IMG/VR virus record: IMGVR_UViG_3300017951_000054
Location: 1-34,161 of that record
Length of the DNA: 34,161 nt
DNA from: a virus
Reading direction: 5' to 3' (one strand)
Part shown: positions 16,071-21,904 of the stretch, piece by piece
Position numbering within the stretch: the stretch's first letter is position 1
Layout of the letters: every line of letters starts with the position of its first letter
The notes under the pieces: generated by a model
Seen by the model: only the letters and a program-made list of their open reading frames with translations
Databases searched by the model: none
What the model was told of the DNA's origin: nothing
Translations under genes and position numbers: made by a program

Positions 16071-17150
16071 TTAGTCCTCCACTAACTGTCGAATCATGTG
16101 AATCTCAAGCTCGATCTCGTCGGCAGAGAAACCGTGCTCGTCGAGGAACACGGCAACTTCTGCCGGATGAGACTTGATGAGATCCGTGAGCTGCTCGACG
16201 CCGAACGCAAAGTTGAGTTCGGCTTGAGTATCGCTCTCTATCTTTTCCCTGTCTGGTGCAAGGTAAGTGCTACCGAGGTCAGACTCCTTGTAGCTTGCGG
16301 TGTAGTTGCTGTAATTACCCCACAAGCCATCGGTGTAGCGACCGTGGTAGTCGATACCGTACAGGGTGTCGTACTTACCTTGTCCTGCTTCATTGTACGC
16401 CGTAAGACGAGTCTCGTCAAACAGTTTGATGAATGTATCTGCGACACGAAACATATAGTCGGTGTCGAGTACTTCTAGCGGTGTATGCTGTCGCTCGTAA
16501 CCGACAGAGATGTTGGTGCATTCGTGCACGAGATCTGTGTAGTTCTCTGTGTCAGTGAATGAACCGCCGTCGTCACACTCCAGAGGGAGTGCAGGGGCGA
16601 GCATACCTGCTAGATCTTTGACAAACTGGTCAGAGCAACAGCGATAACCTGCTTGGTAAGTGATGACGGACTTGTACAACTTTCTGTCAAAAGCGATAGC
16701 ATAGTCAATGCCACTGAGTAGGTCGGGCGTGTTGCGCGAGATGTACTCGCTGCCTAACCCGCCTACTTCTTCGCCACGATGAAAGATGTACAAGCCTGGC
16801 ACTCCCGCGTAGATCATGGACAACAGGATGTAGACACCTGCGCCATCATCAGAGCCAAGACAATTGCTGCCGGAATCGACAGGCAATGTCATGTAACCGT
16901 GTCGGTCAATGTCAACAATCTGCTTGCCGTCGCCACGATGTACGGTGTCAGTGTGTGCGGACCACATCACTTTCGACTGCGTGCCATCTCTCAACGGGAG
17001 CCGGATGTATCTATTGCCAAACGAGTCGCGCTGCATACCGGGAACCACGTCAATGAATCTGCGAATGAACGCAAACTCAGAGTCAGATCCGTGAGGCCGT
17101 TTGTACTCTAGCATACGGCATATTTTTTTGAGTTTACCCTTCTGTCCCAT
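16071..17150 (-). CDS. M20/M28-like zinc aminopeptidase
   Basis: A 359-residue protein with the metal site of co-catalytic zinc peptidases (peptidase T / M20 / M28 / M42 group): H66 and D68 in AHTDTV, D101 or D102 in LGSDDGAG, catalytic E127 with ligand E128 in HRGEEVGG, D155 in IAFDRK, and H222 in RQHTPLEVLD. All ligands are present, so it should be active on a small peptide or amidated substrate. The M20 dimerisation domain seems reduced, which fits M28/M42 better. A perfect AAGGAGGT lies before the ATG. Such an enzyme is unusual for a phage of this size; it may release amino acids or modify host peptides. Confidence 0.85.
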   Translation of the reverse strand: MGQKGKLKKICRMLEYKRPHGSDSEFAFIRRFIDVVPGMQRDSFGNRYIRLPLRDGTQSKVMWSAHTDTVHRGDGKQIVDIDRHGYMTLPVDSGSNCLGSDDGAGVYILLSMIYAGVPGLYIFHRGEEVGGLGSEYISRNTPDLLSGIDYAIAFDRKLYKSVITYQAGYRCCSDQFVKDLAGMLAPALPLECDDGGSFTDTENYTDLVHECTNISVGYERQHTPLEVLDTDYMFRVADTFIKLFDETRLTAYNEAGQGKYDTLYGIDYHGRYTDGLWGNYSNYTASYKESDLGSTYLAPDREKIESDTQAELNFAFGVEQLTDLIKSHPAEVAVFLDEHGFSADEIELEIHMIRQLVED

Positions 17151-17175
17151 GTTGGACCTCCTTGCGCCTTGTTGT

Positions 17176-18795
17176 TTAGGCGGTGTCTACAGAGATCTTG
17201 ACCAGTGTTTCCGCTGCTGCCTCTAGCTCTGCTGCTTCAGGCTTGAGGTAGTAACGGAAGTTTGCAGTATCCCAGCGCACACCGGGGTGTGCCGTGGCAT
17301 ACCATGATCCCTTCTCTGAATGCTCCAGCGAAACGTACTTCTTGCCGTAACGCAGGCAGGCTTCGCACACCTGTAGTTTTGTGCCGTCGGCACCAATGAC
17401 ATGATCGCAGAGTGCGTCACAGGGGACGCCGATTCCGCATTCTTCGCACGCACTGTAGTCTTCTGCGCAGTATCTACAGACATCCTGACTACAGTGACCC
17501 CCACTGGAGCGGGGTGCCTCTCGACCCGAGCCGAAGTAGCTGATGCTACCGTTAGCACTGGCACGCTCCGACTTGTATTTTTCTTCGTCGCATATGATGC
17601 AACCGAAAAATCTGTCACGGTAGCAGTGGTAACAGTAGTAATCGCCATCGACTACGAGCGGTGCTTCTGGACTTGAGCTATACGGCTCGTAGTTCCAGTA
17701 AGCAGTATCACCGCACGATGTGCACTGGTAAGTGCGACGAGCAGCACCATCGGTGCCACGGGCATGGAAAGTGACAGGATCGTCAACGCATTCAGCGTTG
17801 CACTTCTCGTCGGGACCGCAGATCACAAGCCAGCCGTCCTCTTCCTTGACGTATTCAGCTACGTCAAGGTATGGGGCCAGAACCATGACGGCACCCTCGT
17901 CGCTGTCGCGCAGTACGTGGTGGGTTAGCTTACCACCAGCGAAACTACGCTCCGGGTCGGAGGCGTTCCATCGTCGGTAGCCGTCTTTTTCGAGCACCGC
18001 GGCCATACGGTATTGATCTCCGTAGATCTTGCCGTAAACCTGGTTGTCGGTACGGACGACTGTTCGGGCCACGAGCCTGCTGCCACGATACAGCGCAGCC
18101 ACCGCCATGTTGGGCGAATTGGCGTACGCCCAGACCGGGTGTGAATCGTCATCCAGACAGTATACGTACTCGCCGCGTTCATGACTCATGCACGCGCCGA
18201 ATCCCATCTCCTCTGAATGAAGGTACATCTCCTCGATCTCATGGGCATCGGTCAACAGTTCGATACGGCAGCCGTGAAGCGTGATCTGCGCGGCGATGCA
18301 GTCTTGGTCAGATTCGGAAATCTCATCCAAGTCAGCATCCTGACACACCTTGTGAAGGTAGCGACCGAGCCGACTGTTAGTCTCCGCGTCCATGCGACAC
18401 TTCTCAAGATCATTGAAGTAATGAACATGAGCCGTGCCGTCAGCACCATGAGTAACGTCTACCCAAGGGCATGACCACTCAGGGATTCTTGCAGCCAGTT
18501 CGGGACATCGCTCCCGCAACAAGTCCATGATGTACAGCCGAGTCTGCGCACCGTGCTTCTTGAAGTGCTGGATTCGCTTGCGCTCACGCTCTCGCCATGA
18601 CTCGTCGCCTTCTGGGAAGAAGGGCTGTCTGTAGTACTCGTTTTCAGAGTCGCTACTGTTGAGTGATGCTGCAAGATCGCTGGCAATCCAGGCGTCTTCA
18701 GTCAGAAACACGGACGGTTCGTCGGGCGGTACATAGTCCCGCACTGTGTACGGATGCACAATCTGCCTTACCTTGATACAGTATTGATATTGCAT
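17176..18795 (-). CDS. large multi-zinc-finger protein, unknown function
   Basis: A 539-residue protein. Residues about 195-300 hold a domain with CMSH, HPVWAYANSPNMAVAALY and LVARTVVR motifs, which I recall from uncharacterised phage proteins. Residues about 350-490 contain many cysteine pairs (CTSCG, CYHCY, CIICDE, CRYCAE, CEECG, CEACL), with several treble-clef or LIM-like zinc fingers likely. No catalytic site was recognised. Its role may be binding a host complex. AGGAGG precedes the ATG. It is the first gene downstream of the series of hairpin-separated small genes and shares the high GC of that region. Confidence 0.75.
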   Translation of the reverse strand: MQYQYCIKVRQIVHPYTVRDYVPPDEPSVFLTEDAWIASDLAASLNSSDSENEYYRQPFFPEGDESWRERERKRIQHFKKHGAQTRLYIMDLLRERCPELAARIPEWSCPWVDVTHGADGTAHVHYFNDLEKCRMDAETNSRLGRYLHKVCQDADLDEISESDQDCIAAQITLHGCRIELLTDAHEIEEMYLHSEEMGFGACMSHERGEYVYCLDDDSHPVWAYANSPNMAVAALYRGSRLVARTVVRTDNQVYGKIYGDQYRMAAVLEKDGYRRWNASDPERSFAGGKLTHHVLRDSDEGAVMVLAPYLDVAEYVKEEDGWLVICGPDEKCNAECVDDPVTFHARGTDGAARRTYQCTSCGDTAYWNYEPYSSSPEAPLVVDGDYYCYHCYRDRFFGCIICDEEKYKSERASANGSISYFGSGREAPRSSGGHCSQDVCRYCAEDYSACEECGIGVPCDALCDHVIGADGTKLQVCEACLRYGKKYVSLEHSEKGSWYATAHPGVRWDTANFRYYLKPEAAELEAAAETLVKISVDTA

Positions 18796-18799
18796 TTCC

Positions 18800-18906
18800 C
18801 TTCCTCCTGTTATGCCGCTAGCCCAATGCCAGCAGCGAGATCAGAAAATCTGAGACAGGAGAGCAGCCCTGCCGGTGCTTGCACCGACAGGGGGCGACAG
18901 TTGGTT
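18800..18906 (-). repeat. two-hairpin intercistronic RNA repeat, copy A
   Basis: Lies between the 120-residue gene and the zinc-finger gene. Read leftward it forms hairpin 1 (18867-18892, 12 pairs, one G-U) and hairpin 2 (18814-18836, nine positions, one G-U, one mismatch, loop ATTGG). This is the most diverged copy. Confidence 0.75.
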
Positions 18907-18909
18907 GCA

Positions 18910-19272
18910 TCACGAGATGTCGAAAGGCACGCCTGCGCAGTGATGACCGTTTTCCGAATCCCACTCGACCAAGTGGTATTCTCCGGTCTTTGCGTTGACC
19001 AGCCATTCGTGGTCGTTGAAGATGACCCTGTAATATCCTGCGGGCAAGAACGCCGAGGAAATCCGAGTGGCTTCGCCATCTTTCAGACGCCAGTGGTTTG
19101 GACCCAACTGCTCCAGAAAGATGTTGATTTTGACATCGTAGATGCCATCTCCAGACGAGTTTTCGGGCTCCGACAGAGTGCACTCACTCCAGCTATGGAC
19201 GTAAGTGTTGTTCTGATTCAGGAGTTCGAAAACTCTCCCGACACAATCAGTGACCTTTTTCTTATTTGTCAT
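18910..19272 (-). CDS. hypothetical protein
   Basis: A 120-residue protein started at the ATG at 19272, which follows the same leader (GACAGGGGAAAGCAGA) as the next upstream gene; a longer frame to 19290 would enter the hairpin element. The sequence is mixed alpha/beta, with GYYRVIFNDHEWLVNAKTGE near the end. No family recognised. It is flanked by two copies of the hairpin repeat. Confidence 0.65.
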   Translation of the reverse strand: MTNKKKVTDCVGRVFELLNQNNTYVHSWSECTLSEPENSSGDGIYDVKINIFLEQLGPNHWRLKDGEATRISSAFLPAGYYRVIFNDHEWLVNAKTGEYHLVEWDSENGHHCAGVPFDIS

Positions 19273-19274
19273 TC

Positions 19275-19389
19275 TGCTTTCCCCTGTCAATGCGCACTGC
19301 CCAACGCAGTCCGCGAGCCTCAGGAAATCAAGAGACAGGAGAGCAGCCCTGCCGGTGCTCGCACCGACAGGGGGAGACGGTTGGTTGCG
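19275..19389 (-). repeat. two-hairpin intercistronic RNA repeat, copy B
   Basis: Lies between the 67- and 120-residue genes. Hairpin 1 is at 19347-19372 (12 pairs, loop GA). Hairpin 2 is at 19292-19314 with loop GTTGG. The fifth stem pair is A-T here where copies C and D have G-C, a compensatory change. Confidence 0.8.
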
Positions 19390-19593
19390 TTACGCATCAT
19401 CAATGTGTGATTGCGTCCCTAATCCCGCGCAATGCTTAGCGGGCAGGAGGGAGACGTGGTTGGATTCTTTGGAGTATATGTTCATTACATACTCGACCGA
19501 GCAGTAATGTCCAACCATGTTGTTGACAGCCAACTGCTGATAATGGTTGATGCACCTGTAATACCCTTTGGGCATTTCCGTTACTTTGTCCAT
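19390..19593 (-). CDS. small hypothetical protein
   Basis: A 67-residue protein rich in Tyr, Asn, His and Cys (GYYRCINHYQQLAVNN, then CSVEYVMNIYSK). It shares with the 120-residue product a short GYYR segment, which may show distant duplication of the gene together with its leader. The leader GACAGGGGAAAGCAGA precedes the ATG. No family recognised. Confidence 0.6.
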   Translation of the reverse strand: MDKVTEMPKGYYRCINHYQQLAVNNMVGHYCSVEYVMNIYSKESNHVSLLPAKHCAGLGTQSHIDDA

Positions 19594-19599
19594 TCTGCT

Positions 19600-19712
19600 T
19601 TCCCCTGTCAGTGCGCGCCGCCCAGTGCGGCACGCGAGCCTCGAAAAGTTAGGCGACGGGGAGCAGCCCTGCCGGTGCTTGCACCGACAGGGGGCGACAT
19701 GGCATCAGGCGA
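19600..19712 (-). repeat. two-hairpin intercistronic RNA repeat, copy C
   Basis: Lies between the 60- and 67-residue genes. Hairpin 1 is at 19667-19692, identical in its stem to copy A. Hairpin 2 is at 19613-19635 with loop ACTGG. The seventh stem pair is C-G on the plus strand where copies B and D have T-A, again compensatory. Confidence 0.8.
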
Positions 19713-19895
19713 TCACCGGATGTGAACCAGTGGCACTGAATCGAGCGCGGAGCCGAAGGCCGCGATTGCTCGCGGTGCGTAGCCGCGTGTAACTTGCTGA
19801 CTCTGGAGCAATGCCCCAATGACCGCCAGCCATATGAGCACGCGGATACAGTTAGCCATCCACGCCTTGGCGTTTCGCATGAGATTGTCGAACAT
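19713..19895 (-). CDS. small membrane protein
   Basis: A 60-residue protein started at the ATG at 19895 behind GGGAGGAAG. An amphipathic, basic N-terminus (NLMRNAKAWMANC) leads into a hydrophobic helix (IRVLIWLAVIGALLQ) at residues 17-31, followed by a more polar end. Probably one membrane span. It is the first protein gene downstream of the tRNA. No family recognised. Confidence 0.6.
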   Translation of the reverse strand: MFDNLMRNAKAWMANCIRVLIWLAVIGALLQSQQVTRGYAPRAIAAFGSALDSVPLVHIR

Positions 19896-19899
19896 ACTG

Positions 19900-19948
19900 C
19901 TTCCTCCCGTCAATGCGCGCTGCCCAATGCAGCACGCGAGCCTCAAGG
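19900..19948 (-). repeat. hairpin 2 of the intercistronic repeat, copy D, joined to tRNA
   Basis: Only hairpin 2 is present (19915-19937, loop ATTGG, nine pairs with one G-U) with the conserved GAGGCTCGC flank. The tRNA 3' end takes the place of hairpin 1. Confidence 0.7.
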
Positions 19949-20025
19949 TGGTGCCCCGGACTGGATTCAAACCAGTGTCTCTGGCCTGAGAGGGCCAGCG
20001 TCCTAGGTCGCTAGACGACCGGGGC
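19949..20025 (-). tRNA. tRNA-Glu (CTC)-like gene with one extra anticodon-arm base
   Basis: Read leftward, a seven-pair acceptor stem GCCCCGG / CCGGGGC is followed by A73 and an encoded CCA. The D arm is GTCT-AGCGACCTA-GGAC, the T arm ACTGG-TTTGAAT-CCAGT, and the variable loop AGAC. The order matches bacterial tRNA-Glu closely. The anticodon arm is CTGGCC-CTCTCA-GGCCAG, one base longer than normal: either a six-pair stem with a six-base loop or a five-pair stem with an eight-base loop. T33-CTC-A37 reads as Glu CTC. The D loop has GA where GG is usual. It may be functional, degenerate, or a processing signal. Confidence 0.8.
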
Positions 20026-20473
20026 AGACGGGACGGTTCGACGCGGACCCATCTTAGAGCGGGGACCGCGCCGCCGTCCTCAGGACAGCGGGCAGCACTG
20101 GAGGGTCGCTCCAGCCGCTACCGCTGCCCTTAGGAGGCAACAGGGAAAGGAATAATCCCGTGACTACGAGCACATACCCTTTGAAGGGGGAACGCGGGGA
20201 TACCGCTAAATCAAATACCCTCTCTAGGTTATATTCGGCTTAGGCGCATATGCGCTGCGTCTGCATTGTCGCTTCACACCATACGGTGTCCCCTTCAGTC
20301 CAGAGGCGTGTACGCCATACCGCAGAGGCGGCTGGTTCCTACCCACCTACGCACAATTACGTAGATTGTGGGTGTGTACACGGACGGGCAATAGCATCAC
20401 TCATGCCTAACGAGTATGAGCAAGGATGTACAAGCGAGTCCATTTGTGAGCACGGGAAGGGGTGAAGCCGAGG
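20026..20473 (-). ncRNA. structured non-coding stretch upstream of the tRNA
   Basis: No convincing gene lies in these 448 bases. Read leftward it folds strongly. At 20090-20129 an outer seven-pair stem GGGCAGC / GCTGCCC encloses a six-pair stem CTGGAG / CTCCAG. At 20031-20079 a long arm pairs GGACGG with CCGTCC and GCGCGG with CCGCGT, then CCC with GGG. One pair is G-U on the minus strand but A-C on the plus strand, which favours leftward transcription. Further features are the palindrome GCGCATATGCGC (20244-20255), a bulged hairpin at 20344-20374, and one arm of a 30-base inverted repeat (20427-20456). A structured leader or small RNA is inferred. Confidence 0.45.
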
Positions 20474-20489
20474 GTAGCCTAGGGGCTAC
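20474..20489 (-). terminator. short hairpin at the end of the 112-residue gene
   Basis: GTAGCC-TAGG-GGCTAC, a perfect six-pair stem that includes the stop codon of the leftward gene. No T run follows, so it may be an mRNA end or attenuation signal and not a full terminator. Confidence 0.35.
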
Positions 20490-20824
20490 TTACGGCGAAT
20501 CGTTACCCTTGCAGACGGACGCATTCGTGCCTTGCGATTGACCTCATTATTCAGCATGAAGCCACCCATAAGACCCGTACCCGTCTGTCCCAGAACAGGC
20601 TCAGCCTGTTTTGGCGCAGTCTCACGAATCGGACGCGAGCGTTTGCGTGTGCGGACCGGTTTGATTGTCCACCCTTGAGCCTGCGCGTCCCGCTGGTAGG
20701 TTCGAACGGACACGGTGCAGCCGCACCATGAGCATTGACGAACCCTATCCAGATAGGCGCATTTCGGCCCAACAGAGCGAAACAAGGTTACAAACTTGTG
20801 CCTACAGATACCATTTGATGCCAT
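20486..20824 (-). CDS. basic cysteine-containing protein, unknown function
   Basis: A 112-residue protein from the ATG at 20824, which has AGGAG seven bases upstream. The frame is open back to 20974 but without a good start signal. The N-terminal part has cysteines and a histidine that could bind zinc (CRHK, CAYLDRVRQCSWCGC), followed by a basic linker (KPVRTRKRSRPIRE) and a basic tail. This suggests a DNA- or RNA-binding regulator. It is the first gene of the leftward unit, the usual place for an early regulator. No family recognised. Confidence 0.6.
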   Translation of the reverse strand: MASNGICRHKFVTLFRSVGPKCAYLDRVRQCSWCGCTVSVRTYQRDAQAQGWTIKPVRTRKRSRPIRETAPKQAEPVLGQTGTGLMGGFMLNNEVNRKARMRPSARVTIRRK

Positions 20825-21073
20825 GTGGATACTCCTACGTCCAAGCGAAGTTGGACATTTGTACTCCCCATGCCCACAAATGGACACGCTTGTACACCAC
20901 GACGTTTTCCCGCGTACAGTTGCACACCCGTAGCTCGGCCGTAGCCTGCTAGCTAGATGGCGCAGCGGGGACATAGCCCCAGAGCGCGGTACGGTCGGAA
21001 TCGTCGCCGTCGCCCCAGACGTTGCAGGCTGCGTGCCAAGCCTGTAAGTACCTGAAATCGTTACTCAAGTGTA

Positions 21074-21131
21074 AATAGAACACGTTCTATTGTACACAAT
21101 TGTGAACAATTTTGTTCGGAAGTGTGCACTT
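21074..21131. promoter_or_regulatory. cluster of four palindromes at the divergence point
   Basis: In order: AATAGAAC-AC-GTTCTATT (21074-21091, perfect arms), TTGTACACAATTGTGAACAA (21090-21109, one mismatch pair), GAACAA-TT-TTGTTC (21104-21117, perfect) and AAGTG-TG-CACTT (21120-21131). They overlap or abut. A fifth, AACGCG-TTG-CGCGTT, lies nearby. The site is between the leftward early unit and the rightward late unit, so it probably holds operators, or an origin. Confidence 0.6.
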
Positions 21132-21228
21132 TCGCCCCTACTTTCGCCTTTCCCCTTTCCCCGTAAGATGAACGCGTTGCGCGTTACCTTATATGGCGCA
21201 GGATGGGTCAAGGGTAAAAGGGGTTGTT

Positions 21229-21258
21229 TTGCACTTGACGTTCCTCTCGCGTTATAAT
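21229..21258 (+). promoter_or_regulatory. rightward promoter candidate
   Basis: TTGCAC and a perfect TATAAT (21253-21258) are 18 bases apart. A TTGACG also lies 12 bases before the -10, too close for the usual sigma-70 spacing. It would transcribe towards the terminase operon. Confidence 0.5.
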
Positions 21259-21679
21259 GATGGGTGTCAAGGGAAAACTAGATATAGTGTGGGGTGGCAG
21301 CCCTAGACCACTAGATTTTGTGGTTGCAGCAGGCAGAGGAGACGTGATAAAATGGACACGGGGCAATCCCCCCCCCGAGGGTTCCAAATGTATTATATAT
21401 ATCGGACCCATACGGGAGATCCCCCGCAAAAAGACTATGAATTTATGACATAGTGCGCCGTATATCACGTAGTGGCGCTCGCAGACTCGCGCCGTATACA
21501 TAACCCCTTTCAATAAAAAACAAAAAACGGTAAAAAAAGAAATATAAATAGCATATTTTCAGACAAAATACAATACCTAAATCCAAGTTTTTAATCTTTT
21601 TTGTACGGACATGGCAAAAATGTGCATTATATTAACAATATCAATAACTTACCGCGCTGCGGTAGAGGGAGAATAGACT
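21259..21679. other. AT-rich gap before the packaging operon
   Basis: An open frame of about 53-63 codons (up to 21448) has no clear start signal and is doubtful. GATGGGTGTCAAGGGAAAA (21259-21277) repeats GATGGGTCAAGGGTAAAA (21202-21219). GCGCCGTATA occurs twice near 21450 and 21500. From 21510 to 21650 the DNA is very A+T rich. TACCGC-GCT-GCGGTA (21650-21664) forms a hairpin just before the ribosome binding site of the next gene. Confidence 0.4.
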
Positions 21680-21904
21680 ATGCCTATGCTATTTATGGCG
21701 GTTGTCACCTATATTGTCCTGGAATTGTTTGGAGGTAACACCCGAACAGTAGCTTCCTGGGAGGTAAAGGGTAAAGATAAACCCAAGAAGGCCAAGAAGA
21801 AGGCCAAAGACGCAGTTCTCGGCGCCCCCCGCGTAGATTTGCGGACCAAAGAGGGGCGAATGCTTAAAGCAAAGCAGGCGCGACTTCGTGGAAAACGAAA
21901 GTAA
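21680..21904 (+). CDS. small membrane-anchored basic protein
   Basis: A 74-residue protein with AGGGAGAA before the ATG. Residues 2-18 (PMLFMAVVTYIVLELFG) form one membrane helix; the rest is strongly basic (KDKPKKAKKKAKDA and a KAKQARLRGKRK end). It could tether DNA or the terminase to the membrane, but no family was recognised. It is the first gene of the packaging operon and overlaps the TerL start by 17 bases. Confidence 0.6.
   Translation: MPMLFMAVVTYIVLELFGGNTRTVASWEVKGKDKPKKAKKKAKDAVLGAPRVDLRTKEGRMLKAKQARLRGKRK

Larger units (their letters stand above)
20427..20896. repeat. 30-base inverted repeat (27 of 30 identical), arms 20427-20456 and 20867-20896
   Basis: The left arm begins TGTACAAGCGAGTCC and the right arm, on the other strand, begins TGTACAAGCGTGTCC. 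The arms lie 410 bases apart on both sides of the 112-residue gene. They could be duplicated binding sites or promoters, or the trace of a duplicated coding segment. Confidence 0.6.

Noticed and set aside
18800-19712. CRISPR array
   Set aside because: The repeats are intergenic, over 100 bases long and separated by genes, not short repeats with equal spacers; no cas genes are nearby apart from a Cas4-like nuclease.
20250-20465. 71-codon rightward open frame
   Set aside because: No ribosome binding site, odd composition, lies in a folded non-coding region and includes one arm of the inverted repeat; treated as chance.
20486-20974. 162-residue version of the cysteine protein
   Set aside because: The start at 20974 has no good ribosome binding site, whereas the ATG at 20824 has AGGAG at seven bases.
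21257-21448. 63-codon rightward open frame
   Set aside because: Its ATG lies at the -10 of the likely promoter, before the expected transcription start, and it has no ribosome binding site; a shorter GTG-started form cannot be excluded.
21208-21513. 101-codon leftward open frame in the gap before the packaging operon
   Set aside because: No start signal, covers the promoter and palindromic hairpins, and low-quality composition.
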